Below the pieces are notes generated by a model. It saw only the letters and a list, made by a program, of their open reading frames with translations. It searched no databases and was not told the origin of the DNA. 64,000 nucleotides of DNA from Nymphaea colorata (Eukaryota; Streptophyta; Magnoliopsida; Nymphaeales; Nymphaeaceae): contig NC_045142.1 of NCBI RefSeq assembly GCF_008831285.2, positions 21,517,354 through 21,581,353 on the forward strand, read 5' to 3'. Position numbers and translations under genes: made by a program. Below are positions 37,116 through 48,475 of this stretch, piece after piece; the first letter of the stretch is position 1, and every line of letters starts with the position of its first letter.

Positions 37116-37379
37116 ATTTGATGGCAATTGGCAACTCCTCTTAGGCTTCTTTTCCTACAGGAGAACATTCTCTTTGTTATGGAAATCCTCTGCTCCTTCG
37201 ATATCCATGTCAGGATCATGTTGCGCCAACTTTCTTCTTTCGGGCCAGAACTTTATATAACCCTAAAAAATGTTGTCCCACAACCCCTCTTCTTAAAATT
37301 ATTAACTTCTTTGGAATGGAGAGATCTTTTTTGTTCAAACTAATATTCATAGGAGAGGAAGACCTTTTATCTTTTTGTT

Positions 37380-38345
37380 TTCAGTCCATTAGTACAGTCC
37401 CAGTGGAGTTCAAAAAGCCAAATCCAGGAAAAAATTCCTCCTCAACTTCTGTGGCTTTCTTCTTGGTTTCATGGCAGGACTCAGCGATAGTTTTACCATG
37501 GTTAACATTAAATGAGGATGGTTCCATCACCACTTCATATGAGATAATCCCTTGAGACTCGTGACCCATAGATCGTAGGTCTTCAACAGGAAGTACATAT
37601 TTTTCAAAAGGCACAAATTGATTTCATTTAATATTAGATAGCTTGCATTGCTTGGAGCCTAGATTCCACCTTCTATTAGCAATAATGACCTGAGTCCATC
37701 CATTTGAGGGTTCAGTATTCACTTTTCCCTCCCTCATATGAGTGAGACGATCTCCTGTGGAATGTAATGAAACCCCACATAAGGTAGAAAAACAATTTTT
37801 TGTTTCATCTTCCACCATTTATTCAAAAACTTTATCACCATCAAGTATACAAATCGAACCCATACGTGAAGCCATCAGCATCTACAAAAAAACTACCCAG
37901 AACCTTAACAACACCAGCTAACACCTAGCAGTTCCACATATAAAGAGGCAACTTCGGTAGACGAATCCCTAGAGAGGTTCTCATGACAGCTTGAAGTCGA
38001 AGCGGTATTCCTGACTTCCACTTGCTAGTGGCCAAAAACCTATCGTGAACATGCCATTTTTTTTGTTGCACAACTTCCTCTAAATATTCCTTTGAGGATG
38101 CCTTGATAAAAAAGAGTCATTTTGAAAGGAGTGAAAATTGTTTTCTCCTGATACAAATTGTGAAAAACTTCCACCCAATCCAGACAAAATCTTGAGCTAC
38201 CGCCTAACAGAATTGCAATGGCAGTCCATCTGAAAGGCATGACCATTTGCTTCCCCTCAATTTCACACACTACAAGATCTGGTAATCCAAATGCCTCCTC
38301 CCACTCATTTTGGTCCACAACACCATTGCTCTTTACCACCGACAC
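37380..38345 (-). pseudogene. LINE ORF1 remnant (DUF4283-like)
   Basis: The longest open piece (38040-38345) includes GLPDLVVCEIEGKQMVMPFR followed by GGSSRFCLDWVEVFHNLYQE. The next stretch, around 37840-37990, reads IRLPKLPLYMWN and then VLGSFFVDADG. The RLPxLPLxxWN motif followed by a VLG..DA stretch is typical of the ORF1 protein of plant L1 elements, an RNA-binding protein that packages the element's RNA. Stops (for example in the codon after WNC) and frame changes interrupt it. The 3' part (37381-37818) is a linker with no clear zinc knuckle. Confidence 0.6.
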
Positions 38346-38729
38346 CCAAAATCATCGCACTGATAGAACTGACTGGAATCCTTGATCAATAGGTGACTTT
38401 TCATGATCCATCATCTCTAAGGATGGGCGAGAGCCTCCACCACCCACGATAAAGTGATGCTCACGAACATTTTCCTAACTCTAACCTAGGGTTCATGTTG
38501 TTCCCTTTTTCTGCTCCTTCATGTGATAACCACATCTTCTCCTTGACCAAGAACTGTTACATGTGGAACAATCCACACGCTACTCACTTTGACCATGTGC
38601 TTCTTTTCCCCACCATTTGTATTTAAATCCACACCCTTAGTCACAACCTACGTCATGATCTCCTTTATAAATACAAGGAGTTTTCTTTGTAGATCCACGA
38701 TTACCATAGCCACCTCCCTCTCCTCCTTC

Positions 38730-40524
38730 ATGATCCTCCTCCTGTAACTTCTCCCAGTTGCACTATCAAACTTTCCTACCAACATCTTCACCAACACTGT
38801 CAATGTTAACCAAAACTCCCGGCTTCTTGATAGACCTCATTCACCAAGACTTGCCTCTCTCTCATCTCTATGATCCTTCATCCGCTCCAGTTCGACACAC
38901 TGAGCAGGGCAGGGCAGCTCTACGCTTCAAGTTGTGCTCCCAATTGGCTTCAGGATATGCCAACACCAACAACACGACCATCCACATGTATTCTCATGAA
39001 GCCTGACCAGATGAACTAATTCCAGTGCCTGACCGCAAAAATCTGGAAATATCTAGCAAATTCCAGATTTCAAGGAAATGCCCCGGTAACTTAGAAGTTA
39101 AGAACTAAAGCCAATTGATCCTATAAATGTTCGTCTGGGTTGTCACGGCTGAACTCGATGCCTGAAAAGTAAGAAAGAAATGGAAACTTGTGTCGTAAAA
39201 TGTTTAGAAACGAGTTGATCTGGCAACTCTATCTTATGAAAAGTAACAAAAATTGATTGAAACTTGTGCCCAGCTATCTAAGGGTCCTTTCAAGATTCAA
39301 TTTCTACGATTATTCTCTTTGTTTTCATGTTTAATTGAGTTGAGGAGGACTATCTGGTTAACTTGTGAAATGTGTTGGGGTCTGCTAAACAGGTGAAACT
39401 GCCGACAAGCATTCACATCCTGCAATCAAATGTGGTTGAAATGTTTTGGGAAACTTCCACCTGTATGACAAAACAGAAATTTTAGAAAAAAAAGTTGGCC
39501 GTATGTCCAACTATTTCTTCTCAAATCCCACCATACAACCTATATACTTAAATCTATGAGAGAATAGGCTGGTAGGCAGTTGTTTTGACTTATCGAAGAA
39601 GCACCTTCATGTGCTATAAAAAGAAGACATTGATACATCTATATATATAGAGTTTCTCATGCAGCTTTACATTAGTACATCACTAGAAGTCCAATCTTAC
39701 TGGGTCATCTTCGATACTGGCAGCAACCTCAAATGGACATTGTGTGTTCTTTACTACAACTTTACCTACCAAATGAAGTCAACATTAAAGCCACTTCAGT
39801 CTTCCACATACCATAACCTGAGATGCACAACTAGCTTCTGGTCCGCTTGTGACAACAACCAACTTCGTAGCGTCAAGTCCTCATATGGTGATCGATCTGT
39901 TGTAGAAGGGTCCCTTGCTCTCGAAAGATTTTGGTTTGAGGTTGGCACTGATGGCACCATCAAGCTTCCGACAATCGCCTTTGGTTGCGTTCATAAAGAA
40001 AATAGTGTTGAATTCGAAAATCTTGTACATCCTAGACTTGTTGGCCTCAGGCCAGGATCTCTTTCACTTGTTAGTCACAACGGCTTCTTTATTAACCATA
40101 AATTTGCTTACAGTCTTCCTCTCCATAGCAAGAAAAATAATGTCATTGAGTAGATCAAATTGTGTGAGGAGGTAGAGTTCTTCGGAACCCAAGAGGTTCA
40201 ACAGGTGCCAATGGAAGCAAATGCAACTCAAGGCACTTTCAATACACTCACACTAGATTACATAAATGTGGGGAACAACAGACTCACAATATAGTTTGGA
40301 GGTGCACAGACGGCAACATGGTTGGGATATGCTGGATCAATTATGATAGACTCGGGTACCACACTGACTATCTTGCCAAAGATGTGTATGATCTAGTGGC
40401 AAACGCGGTGACTAATGTCACAAACCATAAACGCTTCTATCATCCTAACCAAGATTACTTGTGTTACTTAGTGTTTATAATGAACAAATTAGGAGATTCA
40501 CATTTTGTTCAAAACACTTTTTGA
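38730..40524 (+). pseudogene. Nepenthesin-like aspartic protease pseudogene A
   Basis: The N-terminal part (to about 39015) has a prosegment typical of A1B plant aspartic proteases: GFLIDLIHQDLPLSHLYDPS, then ALRFKL. It is followed by about 635 bp of unrelated DNA. The mature part resumes at about 39650 with EFLMQLYIST and the first catalytic motif, FDTGSNLKWT (Asp codon 39713-39715). Later come the YGDRSVVEG flap-like region, IAFGCVHKE and the second catalytic motif, MIDSGTTLT (Asp codon 40349-40351). Both catalytic aspartates are kept. Breaks are the insertion, a stop at 40151-40153, a stop at 40292-40294, and loss of the C-terminal part after YHPNQDYLCYL. These enzymes are normally intronless, secreted acid proteases. 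An intron instead of an insertion at 39016-39649 cannot be excluded. Confidence 0.75.
39016..39649. other. Insertion or intron within protease pseudogene A
   Basis: Homology to the related copies at 47171-48470 runs up to gatgaact (about 39015) and resumes at gagtttctcatg (about 39650). The intervening DNA encodes nothing I recognise and lacks obvious terminal repeats. An eight-base ttctcatg occurs at 38991 and 39654, but homology to the sister copies continues past the first one, so it is not a target-site duplication. Confidence 0.45.
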
Positions 40525-40559
40525 CACAAATATAAGAGGTCTGTTGGTTTTTGTTTGTG

Positions 40560-41330
40560 ACCGAAGTAGTGCGTGTGTGTATATATATATATGTATAGTT
40601 TTCAATGACATTGCTATCTCTTTTATAAGGACCGTTGTGTACGTACTGTGAATAGCATTAAAATAGGGAAGGGGAAGTTGGTCGGTCAAACCAAGGCATC
40701 TTTCATACATTAGCATATCAGTCTTCTATATGCTTTTGTGGTGATGCTGATCTGTGTTGAAGTCGATGATATATGTGAGAGACTTCCTACATAAAAAAAG
40801 GACAAAAGTTGTGGAAACTCGTTCTTCTACTATTTAGCACATGTTGAATCATAATAAAAAGACGGTCAACTGCCTCTGATGTAACAGATTTCGATTTTTC
40901 TTGTTGTCATGGTATTCATAATTCATGTTCTTCCATAGCCACCATATTGCCACGGGAACACAATCTTCCAACTTCACATAAGTATTTTGATTCGAGCCTT
41001 TTTATTCCACCTCCACGTCTGCGTCCCTGCCACCAAGTCTGGAACTGTAATATCAACGATGATAGAACTGTCATATCATGTAAACTAATGGTTCCTATTC
41101 AACAGGGTGGTCCCTCCCTTTTTTGACTTGTCTACCACCGAAAGTGAAAATGTGGTGGAAGGAAGAAACAAAGAAACAGCTCCATGTCATTTGAGTTCTC
41201 TTGCATGTATAGAGATAGAGAGAGAGAGGGACAGAGAAAGAGATGGGTATTACATGTTTTATTCTTAATTTAAATAGTAATCCACACTGGCGAGTGGGAG
41301 AGAGAGATGAGCTTATGGGCTCCCCCAAGT
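40560..41330. repeat. Segmental repeat R2, first copy
   Basis: Shares an ordered series of phrases with about 59545-60560: ttttgtggtgatgctg, atatatgtgagagacttcct, gccaccatattgcca, cacataagtattttgatt and caacagggtggt, and ends in a GA-rich stretch. The copies differ by substitutions and many small indels. A third partial copy of the final section lies at about 59645-59790. No protein is encoded. Confidence 0.75.
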
Positions 41331-42670
41331 AATTTTATAGGAAATAAGTAGTTTTATAGCAAATGAAACCTGGATTAAACAATGCATCAACCTGTTAAGC
41401 CCAAAGAAAAAAGACACAAAAATACAATTGGCCTCATAGTTGGCTCATTTTTTGAAATTATTGGGTTGTACAAAAGGGTAGATTGATATGGTAGAAACTT
41501 TTGATAAAATGGATTTAGGTTAAAGATTCATGACTTACCCATTGAGTAACTTTGGCACTAGATATTTCCAAAATGAGTACTACCTTGTCCGGATTCAATA
41601 GATATGTTGTTATTCCAGGCTTCCTTATCCTTTTAAGGGAAGGTCTATGGTAAAGAAAATCCAATGCCTTTTTGGCCCACTTTTTGAAATTGCAAACAAA
41701 AGCAAGATCTAGAAACGAAATGTTTTTTCTTTCTTTGTCCATTGTTTCCTCACTTTTCTCCTTTCCCTTTCCGTTCTAGCCATCATCCAAAGCATTTGGA
41801 TGATGAACTTTTGCCAACCAAACATATTTTTGAAAAACGTGGACTAGTGTGTGGGTTTCTTTAAAGTAGTTTTTTTGCAGGAAGGAGGCCACAAGGGTTC
41901 TACCCATCTGATGGAGGTGACTCATAAAAATCAGTACCGCCTTTAAAAGGTGACCATAAGTCCCATAACACCTGTTGAGAGCAGCTAGCCGGAGTAGAGG
42001 CAGGTATAGGTTAAGTGTTGCTATACTGATGCATAATTTTTTTTGTACGTCAATATGGTTAATGATTAAAATAACTTTAATTCACATTAAAAAAAAATTA
42101 TAAGGACAAAATTGAAAATAGAAAAAAATAAAAAGACTAACGAGAATATTTTTAATAAATTATCAAAATATTCTTCTCTCCTTTGATGGACACATAACTT
42201 TCTATCCGTTAAGTATTGGTAATTACATAAATTTTAAAAGCTTTTTATTTTTATATTAATATTTTTGAACAAATTTTCTCATTCTTTAAAAATTGAAGAA
42301 TTTATACCTAGTGTCCTTTATCTAGAATTTTGATCTTCTGTCTGGGCTCCTAACCCCCTATGCCGAAGATAATTGAATAAAGCAGTTAAGTGGGATTGCT
42401 GCTGGCTGCCCATAGGTCTGATATGTTGACCAGCAAGTGCGAAATATTGCAGATAAAACTTTCTCTTAATGGCATCACTCATTTACATGGAAGTCAAGGT
42501 TGGCACCTTCTTGACTTTGTGCTTCATCACGTCCTGCCATGGTCGGCTTGTTCTTTCAAAAACAACCACGAGTCAAAGCTGACCATTGTCTGAAACCCGG
42601 AGCCATGTGTAGGGGCCAGCTGCAATCATAAAGGCTGTGGAGGATCAATTGTCAGTAAATGATTGCCAAG
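41331..42670. other. Intergenic DNA, no gene recognised
   Basis: AT-rich DNA. Minus-strand 41515-41742 and plus-strand 42390-42593 are open but resemble nothing known. No repeat copies were noticed here. Confidence 0.4.
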
Positions 42671-43069
42671 AGCCAGTCCCGACTAGCATTCAGTCGACCT
42701 TATTTTTTGTGTTAAGACTGAACCAATTAAAAAAATAAGAACAATCTATAGAGATCTTCCCTAGCATCAGGTGAGCAAGAGGGGTATTTCATACTACCGC
42801 TCAACAAGATGGCCGAAACCTTAGCCTTACCTCCATTTCCCTAGAGCCTATTCTGTATCAGGTGTCCCACAATTGCAGGTTCATTCAAATTCAACAGAAT
42901 CGGTTTCTATGATGGTAAATCCTAAACAAGATGTACTTGTTTCAGCATCAGAAATAATTGTGCAAAGGTCATCTGTAGACATGGATAATGTCTGTTACTT
43001 GTAGGGTCAGGTTAGACATCTTCCCAGATAGAAAGCATACTAGAAGCATCAAACAAAGCAATTTAGAGG

Positions 43070-43125
<56 letters not shown>

Positions 43126-43390
43126 TTGTGTGTGTGTGTGTGTGTGTGAATTGAAATCACAGTCGTTTCTATGCTTGGATGGTTATTTTGTGTTGTTAAA
43201 AACTGCCATAAAAGTTCTGTTCCATTATTGAAAACCATGGTCAAGCAATTGATCATTGCAAATGCATCTTTTGCAATGGTTTTTATCGACACCAAACAAA
43301 AAAATAATCATCCAGCTGTAGAGGTTCATCTTAATTGGACACAGAGGCCAGTTCAAAGAGAAAAAAAATAGACCAACTTTTATTTGAATC
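42670..43390. repeat. Repeat family R1, copy 1, with internal (TA)n-(TG)n
   Basis: Contains the ordered landmarks tagagatcttccct, gtgagcaagaggggtatttc, cccacaattgcaggttcatt, catcttcccagatagaaa and gaagcatcaaacaaagcaat. A (TA)n run (43071-43122), a (TG)n run (about 43125-43148), then tggttattttgtgttg and gaaaaccatggtcaa follow. The same landmarks recur at 63110-64000, partly at 51525-52260, and for the right-hand part at 58310-58500. No coding capacity is seen. It behaves like a non-autonomous mobile element or a degraded LTR. Confidence 0.8.
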
Positions 43391-45352
43391 CCTTTTTATA
43401 CCCATTTTAATCGTTAAACATGTTTAAAGTATGATGACATTCGTCTATTTTCCAGTCAACCTTCTAGAATAGATGGATCATATGAATATCCAATCAAAAA
43501 ATTGATTTCTCATGACACGAATAAGCTCATGCTAACCCGCCAACTTGTGATCTCAACCCGTGTTTTAGTGGCGGAGCCAAGACTTTTTGGCTGGAGGGCA
43601 CGTGAGTCACATCAAACATGGGCACTATGATGTGACAGCAACCGGGTTCAGCATCATCACAATATATTTTTGACTGACTAGTATAGGCAATGGTGCACAG
43701 CAACCCACACTTAGCTTCAATACTTTCCCTCTTACAGCATGTTCAATGCTTACTGTGGTTACCTAAGGGATTCATTAAGATGTCTCTCTTCTTGATCAAT
43801 TTGTGATTGGAATTCTTCAACACAAGAATATTCAAACGTTATTACTTAGCATTGCTTGGATTTTGGAGAAGGGTGCAGAAACACAAAAGGTTGCATGCAA
43901 TCCCTAGTAAATGATGCAAGAACTTGTTACATTACTATGTCACCAGCCACTATAAGTCCCCCCTGGCAAAATGTTCCAATCTTGGTGTCTGTAAATTATG
44001 ACATAGACAGTGGATTAATTACTCTCATTTATATATTTAATTACCTATTTGATGTCTCATGAATAGAACGAGGATCTCCCACGACAGTTTCTGAGCGCAA
44101 AAAAAAACCTATTTGATGTCACAAGCAGCCGCTGCCGGAAGTTCATGCAGTGCAATTACATTATTATACAAGAATTTGTTTTAGGTACTGGAAAACTATA
44201 TATTTTAAACTTAGAACATGATAACTCCTCAACTTGATTGCAAGATAATCTAAGCAAGGTTATAATCAATCACCAAAATATGGAGTACATAACTAACTTA
44301 TGGAGTTTGGTGCATGTTGGATGGAGAGTCTATGCTTCATGCCTTGAAACTAATTAGAGTCCAAAAATCACCAAAATGGATTTCAGCGAGAGAACAAGCT
44401 GAAGAAAAATAGATCCCTAAAGGGGTAGTGGCAAATCCAAAAATTTCTGGCTAAGGTGCAATATTAGTTTAATTTTCAACTTTAAGGTATATAAAAGTTT
44501 TTAAAAACTAGTATCAATGACAGGTACGAGAAATTGCTTACAATATCTGCAATGTGGCTCCAATATTGTTAAAGAGTCATTTGACAGCAGGGACACTCAT
44601 AAAATTTTCAAAATAAGAACAACCCCTAAGTAGGTAGACGGAAAGAGGGATGCTTAGCAGAAGTCTAACCGAGCACGAGTGATGTTGGTGCTACATTTCT
44701 ATACTGCAACTGGAGTGGAAGCACTATACTAGTTGATGGATATTTGGCCCCACTCACAGGCATCGATGTGGCCGTGGGCTTGAGGGTAAGGGGAAAGAGG
44801 GAGCTTCTGGCTTTCTCTAAGATTGTGGGGTGACCTCCTGCTCATCTAAAATTAGAGTCCTACATATGTTATGTTATTCTTTAGGAAAGGGGCCGGCACA
44901 AGTTTATTTATAAAATATTAAACTTTGTCGATTGTTATTTCATCATTCAGGCGAACAAGCTGGTACAATTCAAATAGGTTGATTCAAACCAATTTTCACA
45001 GATGAAATGAAAAAAATATATTATAAAATAGATGAAAAGAAATCCCCAAATTATAAAGAACCGCACACAAACAATAATATATAGAAGCAAAAAAGAGAAG
45101 GAGAATGATGTCAAAAGATGACTACACGCTATTATAGATAGCCTGGCCCGAGAGAATGGCCACGAACAAACAAATGGTCAACCACTCTTTTCAGGGGCAT
45201 TTGATGGTTTGGAATTTTGGTTTAAGAATGAAATGCAAGTCCAACTTCAACTCAAACATGAAACCTTTTACAGTCTTGAGAGTGGATAAACATCACTCAA
45301 CGCAAGAGCGGTCAACTCAAAACAGCCATGTAATGCCAGCCAATTACTGCTA

Positions 45353-45395
<43 letters not shown>

Positions 45396-45720
45396 AATAT
45401 ATATATATATATTCTGGCCATATTGACATTCACCCACTTAACGGTTGAGAGAAAGGTGAAGAAAAAAAAGTATAAACTAATACTAGATGACAAAAATACC
45501 CACTACTTTTTTTTCTTTAGTTTTCTCTCGTCTATTCATTATAATGAATCAAATAGTCCTTATGAACGAGTAGAGTTACATTGAATAATCAGAGTCACCA
45601 TTTAATTTTTCGCTATATATATAAATATATAAAAGAGGCATATGATATGGCCAAAATGGACATAGCATACCTGCAACCCTCACTGCATGAGCCTCTGCCC
45701 CATGAACTATCACCAGATGA
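43391..45720. other. Repeat-rich intergenic DNA
   Basis: About 44950-45030 shares ggtacaattcaaataggttg and attcaaaccaattttcac with about 58825-58860, and cccgagagaat recurs at 45148 and 58984. A compound TA-rich microsatellite lies at about 45352-45411. No gene recognised. Confidence 0.45.
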
Positions 45721-45730
45721 GAGCCCATAA

Positions 45731-45892
45731 TATCGTGGGGTGGAAAGACATTTGTATACGTATATGTATGAGAGAGATCGTGTGGGAGAAAGATTTTCCA
45801 ATCACTTCAAGTATCGTGGGGTGGAAAGACATTTGTATACGTACATGTATGAGAGAGATCATGTGGAAGAAAGATTTTCCAATCACTTCAAG
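45731..45892. repeat. Two-copy 81-bp tandem repeat
   Basis: The unit beginning tatcgtggggtggaaagaca occurs at 45731-45811 and again at 45812-45892 with only a few substitutions. Because 81 is a multiple of three, an open frame runs through both copies and repeats the peptide RGVERHLYTYMYERD. I see no other sign that this frame is a gene. Confidence 0.85.
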
Positions 45893-46490
45893 GTTCACGG
45901 TTTAAGGAGGTCAATGGACAGGTTTTGGAGCAGGGACTACCATGCGTTACAGGGACAGAGCCAAAAAATTTTCATGAGAAGGGCCGAATTAATGTTTCTA
46001 AATTTTGACTACGATCAAAATATCATTTTTCAAAATTTTTATATAGGACAAGTGAAATTTACTAAAATTTACATATAAATTTTTCTAAAAAAAATTGAGG
46101 TGGGACCAGGGCCATGCGAGCCTCCCTTGGCTCCACCCCTGATGCCTAAAAAATTTTTCAAACACCACTAGGACAATCTCTTCTTCCAACGTATACAACA
46201 GTTATTGTGGTCACCTTAAGTAATACGTTAAAGTGTTTGCAGCCTTCCTTTTGTGTTTGAAAGTCTACAAATGTTTGTGATTGTTATACATAAGCTTAAC
46301 AATTGGAAGATGCTACCACTTTTCTCCATTGTGATGGTTACTGGTTACACAAAGGAATACGTAACTCAGTTCAGCCACATGTCTTTTTTTTTCAGAATTT
46401 TCAAATCCAAATGCTTCCCTTCATCAGCGGCCACCATAACTATGACTTCCATTATAAATATCAACATTTATCTTAGTAGCACCTTTAGTC
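45893..46490. other. Flank of the protease duplication, no gene recognised
   Basis: AT-rich DNA. The phrase ctcccttggctccacccctg near 46122 resembles sequence found in many plant intergenic repeats. The frame at 46253-46513 leads up to the protease copy but has no family signature. Confidence 0.35.
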
Positions 46491-47170
46491 CACCATGGCA
46501 CCTTCTCCCCTAGCTTCAGCCTCCTGCAGCTGCTCTACTGAATACTGCTACCCTACCACAATCTCCTCCAACCTCTCGCTTCTATGACCTCATTCATCGA
46601 GATCATCCTGTCACCTCTATGACATTCATCATCTACTAGAGGGCTCTACGCTTCATGTTGCGCTCCCACAGCATTGCTTCATGGTTTGTCAATACCACCA
46701 GCATGATCTCCAGCCCCGTGATGGCTGGTCCCGGTGAGCTTCTCATGAAACTCTCGCTAGGTACCCATCCAGCCTGTACTGGGCCATTATAGGCACTGGT
46801 AGTAACCTCATATGGACAACATGCCACCATTGTGACAACTGCCATGTCAAAACACCAATGTTTGATACACTTCAGTCGTCCACCTACAAGAACCAGAGAT
46901 GCTCCACCAGCTTCTGCATGGAACTGCATGTCCATCGTTGCACCAGCGACCAACTTTGCTGGTTCAGATATTCCTATAGAAACATTTCCAAAGTATAAAG
47001 AGTCCTAGCCTCCGAGAAGCGCTTGTTTGACAATGGTGCAACACCATCAAGCATGAAGGAATTGTCTTTGGTTGTGTTCATCGTGAAGATAATCATGATT
47101 TTGCCCTGCATAAAGTTCCAGGCCTTGTTGGCCTTGGCCGTGGTCCTCTCTTCTTCTTGTCAAACCAGTC
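46491..47170 (+). pseudogene. Nepenthesin-like aspartic protease pseudogene B (partial tandem copy)
   Basis: Five-prime half of the gene that is present more fully at 47171-48470. It starts with atggcaccttctccc and contains the prosegment region, ALRFMLRSHSIASWFVNTTS, the mature start GELLMKLSLGT and the first catalytic region. There the active-site motif reads IIGTGSNL: the catalytic Asp is Gly (codon 46792-46794). It breaks off after GCVHREDNHD-type sequence at about 47155 and runs directly into the start of copy C. Compared with copy C it has many one- or two-base indels that disrupt the frame. Confidence 0.7.
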
Positions 47171-48475
47171 CTCTCCATGGCAACCTTCTTCTCCCCTTAG
47201 CATTCAGCCTCCTCCTGCAGCTGCTCCACTTGAAATACTGCCTAACCCTACCACAATCTTCCTTCCAAACCTCTCGGCTTCTCTATAGACCTCATTCATC
47301 GAGACTCATCCCTGTCACCTCTCTATGACATTTCATCCACTCTAGCTCAACGAGCTGAGCAGGCGGCTCTACGCTTCATGTTGCGCTCCCACAGCATTGC
47401 TTCATGGTTTGTCAATACCACCAGCATGATCTCCAGCCCCGTGATGGCTGGTCCCGGTGAGCTTCTCATGAAACTCTCGCTAGGTACCCCATCCAGCCTG
47501 TACTGGGCCATTATAGGCACTGGTAGTAACCTCATATGGACAACATGCCACCATTGTGACAACTGCCATGTCAAAACACCAATGTTTGATACACTTCAGT
47601 CGTCCACCTACAAGAACCAGAGATGCTCCACCAGCTTCTGCATGGAACTGCATGTCCATCGTTGCACCAGCGACCAACTTTGCTGGTTCAGATATTCCTA
47701 TAGAAACATTTCCAAAGTATAAAGAGTCCTAGCCTCCGAGAAGCGCTTGTTTGACAATGGTGCAAACACCATCAAGCATGAAGGAATTGTCTTTGGTTGT
47801 GTCATCGTGAAGATAATCATGATTTGCCTGCATAAAGTTCCAGGCCTTGTTGGCCTTGGCCGTGGTCCTCTCTCTCTTGTTAAACAGATCGGCTCTTCCA
47901 TTGATGACAAATTTGCTTACTGTCTTCCTCCATATAGAAATGAAAACAATTCCATGGGACAGCACAAATTCAGCAACGATGCAGACTTTTCAGGCACAGA
48001 AGAGGTTCAAGAGATGCGATGGCAACAGATGGTGGTGAAGGCAGCTTTTATGTGCTCATCCTAACAAACATAAGTGTCAGGAACAGCAGACTCAACATAC
48101 AATTTGCTGGTGCACAGACGACTGCATTGTTGGGAGATGCCAGATCGATCATCATAGACTTGGGTACCAGCTTGACTTTTCTTGCCAAAGATGTCTATGG
48201 TCAAGTGGCAAATGCAGTGGCCAATGTCATAAACTGTGAAGCGCTTCTATCCTCCTGAGCAAGATTTGCTGTGTTACCATGTAGGGAACAATGGTGATCC
48301 ATATGAAGGTTTGCCAGAGATGATCTTTCATTTCGCTAGTGCAGACTGGAAGCTGCCACCTTCAAATATCTTTGGAATGTTTAGAAGTGGAATCATCTGC
48401 TTAGCCATTAAGGATGGAGAGATGCCCATCTTTGGGAATATTGCACTAGAGAACATGCATGTAGTATGATCTGGG
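47171..48475 (+). pseudogene. Nepenthesin-like aspartic protease pseudogene C
   Basis: Most complete of the three protease copies. In order: a hydrophobic leader (PLAFSLLLQLL), a prosegment of the form DLIHRDSSL, ALRFMLRSHS, mature start GELLMKLSLGTPSS and first active site IIGTGSNLIWTTCHHC. KVPGLVGLGRGPLSLVKQIG, KFAYCLPPYRNE, second active site IIIDLGTSLTFLAKD and CLAIKDGEMPIFGN then ENMHVV follow near the end. The first catalytic Asp is Gly (codon 47516-47518). In the second motif Ser is replaced by Leu (DLG for DSG, 48157 on), leaving its Asp. Stops (for example after NISKV at about 47720) and at least four frame changes break it. Even without the frame changes the missing Asp would predict no protease activity. 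Confidence 0.8.

Larger units (their letters stand above)
33190..38500 (-). mobile_element. Decayed LINE (L1-type) retrotransposon
   Basis: Reading the minus strand from high to low coordinates, the parts occur in the normal LINE order: ORF1, endonuclease, reverse transcriptase, then a zinc-binding C-terminal region. Every part is broken by stops and frame changes. About 5.3 kb is near full length for a plant L1. I could not define the 5' end, the 3' poly-A tail or target-site duplications, so the outer limits are approximate. Its 5' side lies against the aspartic-protease pseudogene at 38730. Confidence 0.8.

Noticed and set aside
38991-39661. ttctcatg direct repeats as an 8-bp target-site duplication of an hAT insertion in protease A
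   Set aside because: Alignment with the sister protease copies shows homology continuing past the first ttctcatg to about 39015, and there are no terminal inverted repeats.
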